Positions 7,018 to 15,950 of a stretch of DNA of 35,767 nt are shown one piece after another; the first letter of the stretch is position 1, and each line of letters begins with the position of its first letter. Source of the DNA: Clostridiales bacterium. GTDB lineage: Bacteria > Bacillota > Clostridia > Christensenellales > Aristaeellaceae. Made by a program: the position numbers and the translations under genes. Below the pieces are notes generated by a model. That model did not search any database. It had not been told where the DNA came from and saw only the letters and a program-made list of their open reading frames with translations. Where the stretch lies: NCBI GenBank assembly GCA_004557905.1, contig SFFH01000047.1, positions 1-35,767 of the forward strand, written 5' to 3'.

Positions 7018-7705
7018 CCACGTCCTCCTTGAGCAGGGCGAGGATGGCAGCGCGCTGCGCAGCGGTCAGCGTGATTTCATCGCCGCCAACGAACACCTGC
7101 AGCGTATCCTTTTCCTGCTTCTTCTCGTTGTGATGGCAGCCGCACTGGCAGAAGCCGTCGTCCGTCACGCCGGCGACCGGCGGCAGCGGCTCGTCCAGCA
7201 GCGCACAGGGCTGGATGTCCGGAATTTTTTGGTCGATGTAGTCCAGCAGCGCGTCGGCGTCCTCAAGCGCGTTGTAGCGCGGCAGCGGCAGCTCGATTTC
7301 GGGCTTTTGGCTGATGCGGCCGGCGAACGCGAGGGTGCGGCTGTTCATGCGCGGGAGCGCGTCCTCCGCCTGATGCGCGCAGACGATGCGCGGCACCGGC
7401 GCGGCGTAGTCGCCCTCCAGCAGCACATAGTCGCAGTCCCTGTACGCCTCCAGAATGCGGGACAGCGGAAGCGCCTCCGGGTAGAGGAACGTGGTTTCAA
7501 ACCGCGCGCGCGCGCAGACCAGCTCGCTGCCGGCGCGGCGGTGCCTGGCGGTGTTGCTGGTGGATGTATCCATGGAGAATGTGGGGCAGAACACCGTCTT
7601 GCAGGTGCCTACCCGCTTGCCGCGGCGGCGGATGGCCTCAATCAGCGCGGTGACGGTGCTGGTCTTGCCCGACTTGCGGATGCCGACGATGGTGATGATC
7701 TTCAT
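7007..7705 (-). CDS. mobB: MobB-like molybdopterin cofactor GTPase
   Basis: This is a 232-residue P-loop protein with Walker A GIRKSGKTS (residues 8-16) and the 'DYVLLEGDY' segment expected for MobB, the GTP-binding partner in nucleotide attachment to molybdopterin. The region after residue 170 is unlike plain MobB. It holds a metal-ligand-like CQCGCHH (residues 186-192) and a C-terminal helix. No MobA is in the window. The gene is first in a two-gene operon with a THEP1-like NTPase, with a good promoter upstream, and lies beside the AOR locus, which needs a pterin cofactor. A more general role in metal or cofactor handling is possible because MobB-family GTPases overlap in sequence with other G3E-like proteins. 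Confidence 0.75.
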   Translation of the reverse strand: MKIITIVGIRKSGKTSTVTALIEAIRRRGKRVGTCKTVFCPTFSMDTSTSNTARHRRAGSELVCARARFETTFLYPEALPLSRILEAYRDCDYVLLEGDYAAPVPRIVCAHQAEDALPRMNSRTLAFAGRISQKPEIELPLPRYNALEDADALLDYIDQKIPDIQPCALLDEPLPPVAGVTDDGFCQCGCHHNEKKQEKDTLQVFVGGDEITLTAAQRAAILALLKEDVDAE

Positions 7706-7755
7706 AGCGATGCCTCTGTCTGTATCTTATGGGGTAAAGCGTTGCAAACGCCCCT

Positions 7756-7784
7756 ATTATACCTGATCGGCGGAAAAAATGCAA
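7756..7784 (-). promoter_or_regulatory. Sigma-A-type promoter of the mobB operon
   Basis: On the minus strand, TTGCAT (7779-7784), a 17-base spacer and TATAAT (7756-7761) lie 51 bases before the mobB start codon. Confidence 0.8.
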
Positions 7785-7796
7785 ATACGCAGACGC

Positions 7797-9395
7797 TCAG
7801 ACGGCTTTGCCGCCCACGACGGTCAGCCTGACGGGGGTTTTGTGAATCACCGACGGATCGGTTTCAAACGGATCGATGGCCAGTACGGTGAAGTCAGCCA
7901 GCATGCCGGGCGCGATGCGGCCCTTGATCGTTTCCTCAAAGCTGGCGTATGCGCCGAAGGCCGTAAAGCAAAGCAGCGCATCGTACAGGGAGAGCGCCTC
8001 GTGCGGCAGATACGGCGCGCCGGACGGGCGCGTGACCGATTCCCGGGTAACGGCGCACTGGATGCCGGTGAGCACGTCCGGCTCCTCCACCGGGCTGTCC
8101 GATCCGCCGGAGATTGTAACGCCGCGCCGGAGCAGCGAGGCGGCGGGATATGCCTCGTCAGCGCGATGGCCAAGGCGGGGATAGACGATCGTGGTGTCGT
8201 AGTCAAGGAAGATCGGCTGGATGTATGCGTGCATGTTCAACCGCTGCATGCGCGCTGCCTGCGCCTGCGTCAGGATCTGTGCGTGCACGATGCCATGGCG
8301 TGCGTCGCTGCGCGGGCAAAGTGCCTGCGCGCGCTCGACGGCATTCAGCACGCGGTCAGCCGCGCCGTCTCCGATGGCGTGGACGGCGATCTGCATGCCG
8401 GCCTGGTGCGCGGTGAGCACGAGCTCGTCAAGCGCCTCCTGCGTGTACACGGCGATGCCGCAGGTGTCCGGCGCATCGTCATACGGCGCGTTCATCAGGG
8501 CGGTGCGCGTGCCGAGCGAGCCGTCGGCAATCAGCTTGAGCGGCCCGAGCCTGAACCACTCGTCGCCCCAGCCGGTCCTGTAGCCGAGCGAGAGGAAGCG
8601 GCGCAGCGTGTCCATGTCGGGCAGCTGGCACTGCTGTGTGACGCGCACGGTCATGCGGCCCTCGGCCTTGATCTCCAGGTAGGCGGCGATGACCTCCTCA
8701 AACGGCGCTTTGGTGGTGACGAAGTCGTCAGTCTGCACGGAGGTGACGCCGAAGCGGCTCACATGCGCCATGGCCAGCAGCAGGCTTTCCTTGAGCTGCT
8801 GCCTGTCCGGCGCGGGGATCAGACGGGTGACCAGCGTGATCGCGTTTTCCTCCAGTACGCCGTTCGGACGGCCGAATTCATCTGTGACGATGCGGCCGCC
8901 GTCGACGGGATGCGCCTGCTCGTCGATGCCGGCCAGGCGCAGCGCGCAGCTGTTGGCCACGGCGACATGGCCGCAGACGCGCGAGATGACGCAGGGCCTG
9001 TCCGAACAGACGCAATCAAGGTCATCGCGCGTGGGATAGCGCTTCTCGTCGGTGAAGTCATCCTGGTTCCAGCAATGGCCGAGAATCCACGCTTCCTGCG
9101 GGTGCGTTTGCGCATATTCTGAAAGCACGGACAGCACATGGGCAAGCGAATCGGTGGCGGGGCCAAGCTGCACCTGTGTGAGCATGCAGCCAAGATTGAG
9201 CAGGTGCATATGTGAATCGTTGAAGCCCGGGCAGACAAACTGGCCGTGCAGGTCGACGCGCTCAGCATCGGGATAGGCCCGGTGCGCGTCCCGCGCCATA
9301 CCGACGAATGCAAATACGCCGTCCCTGACGACGAAGCAGTTCGCTGTATGTTCGTCCGCTGTGAAGACGCGGGCGTTCTCATAACAGGTGATCAT
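7797..9395 (-). CDS. Amidohydrolase-superfamily protein, YtcJ-like
   Basis: This is a 532-residue protein of the amidohydrolase 3 / YtcJ group, metal-dependent TIM-barrel hydrolases flanked by a small beta domain. The HxH metal motif is at residues 62-64 in 'GFNDSHMHLLNLG'. Downstream blocks such as 'AVHAIGDGAADRVLNAVE', 'GGSDSPVEEPDVL' and the final beta strands 'ADFTVLAIDPFETD' are typical. The start at 9395 is chosen because AAAGGAGG precedes it; the frame remains open further upstream but reaches past the promoter. The substrate is unknown. The gene is monocistronic and diverges from the dprA-like gene. Confidence 0.88.
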   Translation of the reverse strand: MITCYENARVFTADEHTANCFVVRDGVFAFVGMARDAHRAYPDAERVDLHGQFVCPGFNDSHMHLLNLGCMLTQVQLGPATDSLAHVLSVLSEYAQTHPQEAWILGHCWNQDDFTDEKRYPTRDDLDCVCSDRPCVISRVCGHVAVANSCALRLAGIDEQAHPVDGGRIVTDEFGRPNGVLEENAITLVTRLIPAPDRQQLKESLLLAMAHVSRFGVTSVQTDDFVTTKAPFEEVIAAYLEIKAEGRMTVRVTQQCQLPDMDTLRRFLSLGYRTGWGDEWFRLGPLKLIADGSLGTRTALMNAPYDDAPDTCGIAVYTQEALDELVLTAHQAGMQIAVHAIGDGAADRVLNAVERAQALCPRSDARHGIVHAQILTQAQAARMQRLNMHAYIQPIFLDYDTTIVYPRLGHRADEAYPAASLLRRGVTISGGSDSPVEEPDVLTGIQCAVTRESVTRPSGAPYLPHEALSLYDALLCFTAFGAYASFEETIKGRIAPGMLADFTVLAIDPFETDPSVIHKTPVRLTVVGGKAV

Positions 9396-9425
9396 CGTAT
9401 CCTCCTTTGCAGTTCCCTGCATAAC

Positions 9426-9454
9426 AGTATACGCCATTTGCCGCCGTGATTCAA
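9426..9454 (-). promoter_or_regulatory. Promoter of the amidohydrolase gene
   Basis: On the minus strand, TTGAAT (9449-9454), 17 bases and TATACT (9426-9431). It lies back to back with the plus-strand promoter at 9471, with the two -35 boxes only 16 bases apart. Confidence 0.75.
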
Positions 9455-9470
9455 TCCTTTCAATCCTTCC

Positions 9471-9499
9471 TTGCCACACGTCTGGCTTTGCGATATAAT
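9471..9499 (+). promoter_or_regulatory. Promoter of the dprA-like/met operon
   Basis: TTGCCA (9471-9476), 17 bases and TATAAT (9494-9499). No SAM or cobalamin riboswitch fits in the short space between this promoter and the first gene. Confidence 0.8.
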
Positions 9500-9534
9500 A
9501 AAACCCAATCAGGCTGCAAGGGGGAGGCTGGACA

Positions 9535-10428
9535 GTGGCGGGGATGGAAGCGATTTGCGCGCGGCTTTGCCTGCTCACGCGCGCCGCATGGCGCGAGGGG
9601 CTGCCCGCGCCGCTGACCAGGCCGATGGTGCGAAGAATGCTCCGCGTTGGCGCGCTCAGCGATCTGACGCTGCGGCGGACGAGCGACGTACGCGAGGAGC
9701 ATTATGCCCGCGCGGAGGCGCTGCTCACGCGCGCGACGGAGATCTATCACGCGGTGGAGGCGGTCAGGACGCAGGGATACGACGTGCTGCTGCCGGAGGA
9801 TACGCAGTGGCCGGTGAATCTGCACGCCCTTGGCGCACAGATGCCGCAGTTTCTCTTTGTGCGCGGCAACCTGGCCCTGCTCGGGCGCAGGGCCGTCGCG
9901 GTAGCCGGCAGCCGGGAGATCGAGGAAAAGACCGCGAGGCTCGCAGCAGCTTGCGGTGAATCGCTCGCGCGTGAGGGATACGCCATGGTCTGCGGCAGCG
10001 CGTGGGGCGTCGATACGGCGGCGCAGCGCGCGTTTCTTGGCCATCAGGGCGCTCTGATTCTCGTACCGGCGTTTCCCGCCGGGGAGCTGCTGCGGCAGGC
10101 GTATCTCCGTGACGCCATGGCGCGGGGAAACCTGCTGCTCGTCTGCGACACCTGGCCGGACGAGCCGTTTTCCGCGCCCAAGGCGCTCTCGCGCAACCAC
10201 ACGATCTACGCGCTGGACGATGCGGCCGTCGTCGTCGCGGCGCGCGCGGAAAAGGGCGGCACGTGGAGCGGCGCGTCGGCCTGCCTGCGCGGCGGGTATA
10301 CGCCGCTGTTCGTCCTGCATGAGCCGGGCGAGGATTTTGCGGGAAACCGGCTGCTGCTGGCGCGCGGCGCCAGACCGCTGGATCTACAGGAGCTGGTGGG
10401 CGCGCAGCTGTTTGCGCAGGGAGGATAA
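9535..10428 (+). CDS. Divergent DprA/Smf-like Rossmann-fold protein
   Basis: This is a 297-residue protein related to DprA, which loads RecA on incoming single-stranded DNA. The core is recognisable: 'VAVAGSRE' (for VGSR), 'GSAWGVDTAAQRAFL' (for SGxARGID-AH), 'LILVPAFPAG', and a diverged 'SRNHTIYALDDAAVVVAARA' where DprA has RNRIIAGLS. It is shorter than typical DprA (about 360 aa) and lacks a clear C-terminal winged helix. The start is GTG at 9535, with agggggagg 9 bases upstream; ATG at 9544 is an alternative. It is 3 bases from the MetH reactivation gene, so it shares the methionine operon, although no functional link is known. DNA-binding function is uncertain. Confidence 0.7.
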   Translation: MAGMEAICARLCLLTRAAWREGLPAPLTRPMVRRMLRVGALSDLTLRRTSDVREEHYARAEALLTRATEIYHAVEAVRTQGYDVLLPEDTQWPVNLHALGAQMPQFLFVRGNLALLGRRAVAVAGSREIEEKTARLAAACGESLAREGYAMVCGSAWGVDTAAQRAFLGHQGALILVPAFPAGELLRQAYLRDAMARGNLLLVCDTWPDEPFSAPKALSRNHTIYALDDAAVVVAARAEKGGTWSGASACLRGGYTPLFVLHEPGEDFAGNRLLLARGARPLDLQELVGAQLFAQGG

Positions 10429-10431
10429 AAC

Positions 10432-11142
10432 ATGCTGATCAAGATGCCACCCATTCCCGTGCGCGAGGCGCTGCACTATATGGGATGGCGCGGCACGCCG
10501 GTCGAGCCGGAGCTGCTTGAGCAGATTCAGACGCTGATTGACCTGGCGGAGCGCGAAGTGCAGCCGCATGCGGTCATACGCCGCTTTGGAATGGACGAAG
10601 ACGGATGCTTGAACGGTACTGCGCTGATTCCGCAGGGAAAGGACGTTTGCCGGATGCTCTCCGGCTGCCACGAGGCGGTGCTGCTGGCGGCGACGCTGGG
10701 CGCGGGCAGCGAGCGGATGCTGCTCAAAGCACAGGCGAAAAGCGGCGCGGAGGCGGTGCTGCTGGACGCGGTGCTCAGCGCGGCGATTGAGGCGGTCTGC
10801 GATGCGCAAGAGGCGGCGCTGCGCGATTCGCTTGCGGCGCATGGCCTGTATCTGACGGACCGCTTCAGCCCGGGCTACGGCGACATGCCGCTTGCACAGA
10901 CGAGGGAAATCTGTGCGGTGCTCGCGGCAGACAAAACGATCGGGCTCACGGTGTCACAAAGCGGCATCATGATCCCGCGCAAGTCGGTCACGGCGATCAT
11001 GGGCGTGAGCCGCGCGCCGGTCAGCCGCAGGCCTTCGGGTTGCGCGGCGTGCAGCATGCGGGGACGGTGCGCACTGAGCAAAGAGCAGCGACCATCTGAT
11101 GCAGCCGGCCGGCAAGGCACGGCGGAGAGGACGGATTCATGA
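10432..11142 (+). CDS. Stand-alone methionine synthase (MetH) reactivation-domain protein
   Basis: This 236-residue protein matches the vitamin-B12-dependent methionine synthase activation domain, which binds SAM and remethylates the cobalamin of oxidised MetH. The signature 'RFSPGYGDMPL' followed by 'MIPRKSVTAIMGVS' is intact. A short Cys motif, CAACSMRGRC, follows the domain. In many Clostridia this domain is separate from a shorter MetH, and here the metH gene follows with a 4-base ATGA overlap. The start has gggaggataaaac upstream. The protein itself appears intact although its partner gene is broken. Confidence 0.85.
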   Translation: MLIKMPPIPVREALHYMGWRGTPVEPELLEQIQTLIDLAEREVQPHAVIRRFGMDEDGCLNGTALIPQGKDVCRMLSGCHEAVLLAATLGAGSERMLLKAQAKSGAEAVLLDAVLSAAIEAVCDAQEAALRDSLAAHGLYLTDRFSPGYGDMPLAQTREICAVLAADKTIGLTVSQSGIMIPRKSVTAIMGVSRAPVSRRPSGCAACSMRGRCALSKEQRPSDAAGRQGTAERTDS

Positions 11143-13412
11143 TGTATACACAGGCAATCACCCTTCTGGACGGCGCAATGGGCACCATGCTCCAGCGGGC
11201 GGGCCTCAGGCTCGGTGACAGGCCGGAGACGCTGTCCATCACCGCGCCGGACGTGGTAGAGGGCATTCAGCGGCAGTATGTGCAAGCCGGCTCACAGATG
11301 CTGCTGGCCAACACGTTCTGCGCGAACGCGCACAAGCTCGCCGGCACCGGCTTCGCCGTGGAGGACGTGGTGCGTGCATCCGTGGCGGTCGCCAGGCGCG
11401 CCTGTGCGGGCACGGAGGCCAAGGTGGCGCTGGATATCGGCCCGATCGGCGAGCTGCTGGAGCCTCTGGGCACGCTGCGCTTTGATGAGGCGTACGCGCT
11501 CTTTGCGCAGATGATCCGCGCGGGCGCGGAGGCTGGCGCGGACGCGGTGTTTTTTGAGACGTTCTCCGATCTGAACGAGCTGCGCGCGGGTGTGCTCGCC
11601 GCGAAGGAATGCTGCGAGCTGCCGGTGTTCGCTTCGATGACGTTTGAGCAGTCCGGCCGCACTTTCCTTGGCGTGAGCGCACCTTGTGCGGCGATGTCGC
11701 TGTCCGCACTTGGCGTGCAGGCGGTGGGCGTCAACTGCTCGCTGGGCCCGAAGGAGGTTGCGCCGATCCTGCGCGCCATGCGCGAGACGACGGACCTGCC
11801 GCTGATTCTCAAGCCGAATGCAGGTCTGCCTGATCCGTCGACCGGCGCATACGACACCACGCCGGAGGAATTCGCTGCGGCGTGCGCGGAGTTGACGGAC
11901 GTGGGCGCGGCGTACATCGGCGGATGCTGCGGCACGTCGCCGGAGTACATTGCCGCGCTGCGCCGCGCGCTTGCGGGCAGGCAGGCGGCATGGACGCAGA
12001 AGCGCGTGCACGGCATCTGCTCCGCCAGCGAGCTCTGCGCCTTTGGCCAGGGCGTGCGCGTCATCGGCGAGCGCATCAACCCAACCGGCAAGAAGCGCTT
12101 CCAGCAGGCGCTGCGCGAGGGCGATCTGAGCTACATCGTCTCCCAGGCGATCGAGCAGGAGGAGGCCGGCGCGCAGATTCTCGATGTAAACGTCGGCCTA
12201 CCGGGCGTTGATGAGCCGGAGATGATGCGCCGCGTGGTGACGGCTATCTCCGGCGCAGTGTCCCTGCCGCTGCAAATCGACTCGTCGAACCCTGCAGCGA
12301 TTGAAGCGGGCCTTCGCGAGCGTGCTGCCGCTGGCCAAAAAATACGGCGCAGCCATCGTCGCGCTGACGCTGGGGGAAAGCGGTCTGCCCGCTACGACGC
12401 AGGAGCGCGTGGATTTTGCCAAAAGGATTGTGGACGAGGCACAGCGGGCGGGCATTCCCCGGGAGGATATTGCGGTTGACTGCCTGACGCTGACGGTCTC
12501 CGCCCAGCAGGAGCAGGCGAAAAGGACGCTGGAGGCCGTGCGCATTGTGCATGAGGAGCTGGGGCTGGAGACGGTGCTGGGCGTGTCGAACATCTCCTTT
12601 GGTCTGCCGCAGCGCCAGCTGGTCACGCAGTCAATCCCAACCAGAAGGAGATGATGGATGCGGTCGACGCGTGCCGCGTGCTCAGCGGCGAGGACGTCTC
12701 CTGCGCGGCATACATCGGGCGCCATGCCCCGGAGCAGCAGGAGAAAAAGGCTGCGGCGCCTGCTTCACCTGCGCAGCTCACGATTGGCGAGGCGATCGCC
12801 AAGGGCATGCAGGCGGAGGCCAGGGCCATCGCGTCCGAGATGCTCAAAACCGTTGCGCCGCTTCATCTGGTGGAGCAGCATCTGATTCCGGCGCTCGATC
12901 TGGTTGGCGAGCGCTATGAGCGACAGGAGATCTTCCTGCCGCAGCTGATGAACGCGGCGAGTGCGTCCGGCGCAGCCTTCGACGAGGTGCGCAGGGCGAT
13001 TGAGAAGACCGGCGCACAGGGCGAGGGCAAGGGCCCGATCGTGCTGGCAACGGTGGAGGGCGATATCCACGACATCGGCAAGAACATTGTGCGCACGGTG
13101 CTGGAAAACTACGGCTTCCACGTCATCGACCTGGGCCGCGACGTGCCGCCCGCGCGCGTGGTGGAGGCTGTGAAGGCGCACAGCGCAAAGATCGTCGGCC
13201 TGTCCGCGCTGATGACCACGACGGTGCCGAGCATGCGGCGCACCATCGAGCATCTGCGCGCCGCGGGCCTGCATGTGCCGGTGATCGTGGGCGGCGCGGT
13301 GCTCACGCCGGATTATGCGAGGGAGATCGGCGCGGATTACTACGCCAAGGACGCCAAGCAGTCGGCGGACATCGCCAAGGCAATTCTGAGGGAAGCGGAG
13401 GAGCGGCCATGA
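11139..13412 (+). pseudogene. metH: Cobalamin-dependent methionine synthase, disrupted by two internal deletions
   Basis: Three consecutive pieces read as one MetH: a homocysteine-binding domain (about residues 1-285, with the zinc-ligand motif GGCCGTSPEY), a folate-binding (pterin) domain, then the cap and B12 domain with DIHDIGKN. The frame breaks twice. After 'NPAAIEAGLR' near 12314, about 50 bases are missing, including the conserved NSxNG strand, and the frame shifts. After 'QRQLVTQS' near 12630, about 45-50 bases are missing before 'NPNQKEMMDA', which restores the original frame. The coding pieces show no other decay. Read conceptually across the gaps it would be about 790 residues, normal for a MetH without activation domain. 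As written, translation stops at 12479, giving a 446-residue product. Either a young pseudogene or an assembly or sequencing fault. Confidence 0.85.
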
Positions 13413-15157
13413 ATGCACAGGACTTGCGCGAGAGGCTGGCACGAGGCGCGCTGCTTTTTGACGGCGCGACGGGCACCTATGCGAAAACCCTGGAGGTCTG
13501 GCCGGAGGGGCCGGTCGAGCGGGCGTGCCTGACCGTGCCGCAGCAGGTGCTTTCGCTGCACAGGGCGTATCTGGCGGCGGGTTGCGAGGCGATCAAGACG
13601 AATACGTTTGCCGCGCATGTCGGCCTGGCTGCGGAGAATGCTGTACAGCAGCGCGCGCTTGTGAGCGCGGCGATGGAGCTTGCGCGCAGGGCAGCGGGCA
13701 ATCAGGCGTTTGTCTTTGCGGACATCGGCCCCGCACCGGCAGGCGTGAACGCGGAACAGGCCTATACCGCGCTGGCGGATGCCTTTCTTGACGCCGGCGC
13801 TGACTGCTTCCTGATGGAAACCATGCCCTCGGACGCGGGCCTTGCCGAGACTGCGGCGCACATCAAGGCCAGGAATCCGCAGGCGTTTGTTGCCGTCTCG
13901 TTTGCGGCGGACCCGGACGGATTCACGCGCGCGGGCGAAATGGCCGCGGCGCTGATCGCGCGGATGGACGCGTGTCCGGATGTGGACGCGGTGGGCATGA
14001 ACTGCATCTGCGGCGCGTATCACATGCGCAGGCTGCTGGAGAGCCTGCCGGCGACGCACAAGCTCCTGCTGGCGATGCCTAACGCGGGCTATCCGCATGT
14101 GATCGACGGGCGCACCTATTATGACAGCGATCCGGTGGTGATCGCCTGCGCGTCGCTCGGTGCGAGGCTGCTCGGCGGCTGCTGTGGCACCACACCGGAG
14201 CATATGAAGCAGATTGCGCAGCGCTTAAGCAGCCGGCGCGCAGCGACGGAACAGGAGAAGGAGCCGGCGCAGACAGAGGGAGAAAGGCCGTGCAAAAGCC
14301 GCATCGCTCAGAAGCTTGCACGCGGCGAGCGCGCGATCCTGGTGGAGCTTGATCCGCCGCGCGATTCGGGCATTTCCGGCTTCCTGGCCGGCGCGCAGAC
14401 GCTTGCGCAGGGCGGCGCGGACGCGGTGACGATTGCGGACTGCCCGATTGGCCGCGCGCGCATGGACTCGAGCCTTCTGGCCTGCAAGCTCAGCCGTGAG
14501 CTGGGCATCGAGGCGCTGCCGCACATGACCTGCCGGGACCGCAACGTGAACGCAACCAAGGCGCTGCTGCTTGGGCTATCCATGGAGGGCGTGCACAACG
14601 TGCTCGCAGTGACGGGCGATCCTGTGCCCACGAGCGACCGCGGCAGCGTGAAGAGCGTGTTCCAGTTCAACTCGCGCGTGCTGGCGCGCTTCGTGCGCAG
14701 CCTGTCGCAGACGGGTGAAACGGAGCCGTTCTTCCTGTGCGGCGCGCTGAACATCAACGCGGTGAACTTTGAAAGCGAGCTGGAGCGCGCAAGGGACAAG
14801 GAAACCTGCGGCATCGAAGCGTTTTTGACGCAGCCCGTGCTCAGCGAGCGCGCGGCGCAGAATCTTTCGCTGGCGAGAAAGACGCTCTCAGGAAAGATTC
14901 TCGGCGGTCTGTTCCCGGTGGTCAGCTTCAACAATGCGCGCTTTCTGAGCAGCGAGGTGGCTGGCATCTCGGTGGACGAGCGGGTGATCGCGGCTTATGA
15001 AGGGCTGGACCGCGCGCAGGGCGAGGCACTGGCCGTGCGCCTGTGCGCGCAGGCAGCAGCGCGCATCGCGCCGGATGTGGACGGATACTACATCATGACC
15101 CCGTTCCAGCGGGTGCAGCTGGTCTGCCGCGTGATGGAGGAGCTGAAAAAGCTGTAA
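13409..15157 (+). CDS. Bifunctional homocysteine S-methyltransferase / methylenetetrahydrofolate reductase, YitJ-like
   Basis: This is a 582-residue fusion. Residues 1-275 form a homocysteine-binding barrel with 'LLFDGATGTYAKTLE', 'AIKTNTFAAH' and the zinc-ligand GGCCGTTPEH. Residues 297-582 form an FAD-dependent MTHFR barrel with 'LVELDPPRDSG', 'PHMTCRDRNVNA', 'LAVTGDPVP' and 'FLTQPVLS'. Together they would make 5-methyl-THF and handle homocysteine methylation; the same fusion occurs as YitJ in Bacillus. The ATG overlaps the metH stop by 4 bases. With metH broken, this is the only intact homocysteine methyltransferase domain in the window. Its own methyl donor is not certain from sequence. 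Confidence 0.9.
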   Translation: MNAQDLRERLARGALLFDGATGTYAKTLEVWPEGPVERACLTVPQQVLSLHRAYLAAGCEAIKTNTFAAHVGLAAENAVQQRALVSAAMELARRAAGNQAFVFADIGPAPAGVNAEQAYTALADAFLDAGADCFLMETMPSDAGLAETAAHIKARNPQAFVAVSFAADPDGFTRAGEMAAALIARMDACPDVDAVGMNCICGAYHMRRLLESLPATHKLLLAMPNAGYPHVIDGRTYYDSDPVVIACASLGARLLGGCCGTTPEHMKQIAQRLSSRRAATEQEKEPAQTEGERPCKSRIAQKLARGERAILVELDPPRDSGISGFLAGAQTLAQGGADAVTIADCPIGRARMDSSLLACKLSRELGIEALPHMTCRDRNVNATKALLLGLSMEGVHNVLAVTGDPVPTSDRGSVKSVFQFNSRVLARFVRSLSQTGETEPFFLCGALNINAVNFESELERARDKETCGIEAFLTQPVLSERAAQNLSLARKTLSGKILGGLFPVVSFNNARFLSSEVAGISVDERVIAAYEGLDRAQGEALAVRLCAQAAARIAPDVDGYYIMTPFQRVQLVCRVMEELKKL

Positions 15158-15162
15158 AAAAG

Positions 15163-15193
15163 AAGCTGCAAAGCGCGTGCCTTGCAGCTTTTT
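15163..15193. terminator. Bidirectional terminator between the met operon and the rhomboid gene
   Basis: A perfect 9-bp stem (15163-15171 with 15182-15190) is followed by T residues on the plus strand; an A-tract precedes it (15156-15161), giving a T-tract for the minus strand. It serves both converging genes. Confidence 0.88.
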
Positions 15194-15204
15194 GATTCTG
15201 ATGA

Positions 15205-15765
15205 TCAGTGCCAGAAGAGCCCCATCACCGCGCCGCACACGCCGCCCACAATATGGGACAGGTGGGAGATGTTGTCCGCAGAGAACAGGCCGCCCAGAAT
15301 TTCCTGCGTCAGGTACAGCGCCGCCACGGCGACCAGCGTCAGCGGGATCTCGCCGCCGCGGCTGCCGCTGGTGGACGCCAGAAAGATCAGCATGTACACG
15401 ATGCCGCTTGCGCCCATGAGCGCGCCGCTGCCCAAAAACATGTGGAACAGGCCGGACACCACGGCGGTAACGGCAAACATCAGCAGAAGACGAAAGCTGC
15501 CGTAGCGCTCCTCGACGATCGGGCCGAGCGCAAGGATCAGCGCCATGTTGCTCACATAGTGGGCAAACGAGGTGTGGCCCATCACATGGCACAGCAGGCG
15601 CGCGTAGGTCAGCGGATGAAGAAAGCTGGATTTGTACACGCTGAAGACCAGGCGGTCGGACGCGCCGCCGGTGAGCATGGACAAGCCGAGCGCGCCCAGA
15701 GAAAGCAGCGCAAAGCACAGCACGGCTGGCGCGTTGAACGAGAAGATGATTTTGCTCTTTTTCAT
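15205..15765 (-). CDS. Rhomboid-family intramembrane serine protease
   Basis: This is a 186-residue membrane protein with about six hydrophobic segments. The catalytic dyad is visible: Ser120 in 'GASG' and His171 in 'SHIVGGVCGA'. The oxyanion-type His and Asn of the second helix are in 'HTSFAHYVSN'. Rhomboids cleave transmembrane substrates within the lipid bilayer. The start at 15765 has AGGAG 7 bases before it and a promoter upstream. It is a single gene with its own terminator. The substrate is unknown. Confidence 0.9.
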   Translation of the reverse strand: MKKSKIIFSFNAPAVLCFALLSLGALGLSMLTGGASDRLVFSVYKSSFLHPLTYARLLCHVMGHTSFAHYVSNMALILALGPIVEERYGSFRLLLMFAVTAVVSGLFHMFLGSGALMGASGIVYMLIFLASTSGSRGGEIPLTLVAVAALYLTQEILGGLFSADNISHLSHIVGGVCGAVMGLFWH

Positions 15766-15797
15766 ATGAACTCCTGTCGGTCGGATTCTTTATGCAC

Positions 15798-15826
15798 AGT
15801 ATACCATGCGCGGCGCGCAGGCGCAA
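15798..15826 (-). promoter_or_regulatory. Promoter of the rhomboid gene
   Basis: On the minus strand, TTGCGC (15821-15826), 17 bases and TATACT (15798-15803). The -10 box is good; the -35 box is moderate. Confidence 0.6.
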
Positions 15827-15861
15827 GCACGGACGATTTCACGATTTTCTCGCCAAAGGGC

Positions 15862-15890
15862 TTGAAGGAACTGCATTTTTGTGGGATAAT
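15862..15890 (+). promoter_or_regulatory. Promoter of the ABC-F gene
   Basis: TTGAAG (15862-15867), 17 bases and GATAAT (15885-15890), giving a leader of about 55 bases. I see no attenuator of the kind that controls antibiotic-resistance ABC-F genes. Confidence 0.75.
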
Positions 15891-15950
15891 ACGAATTGGT
15901 ATGTATTCAACCAGAAAGATGACAACCTCAAAAAGGAGAACCAGGAAGCC

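Noticed and set aside
9500..11138. SAM or cobalamin riboswitch controlling the methionine module
   Set aside because: The promoter-to-start distance is about 30 bases and the genes overlap or nearly touch, leaving no room for an aptamer.
12651..13412. A separate short corrinoid protein (start at 12651) instead of the metH tail
   Set aside because: The AAGGAG before it is coding sequence for the conserved NPNQKEMMDA segment, and upstream pieces match the rest of MetH in order, so it is part of the broken gene.
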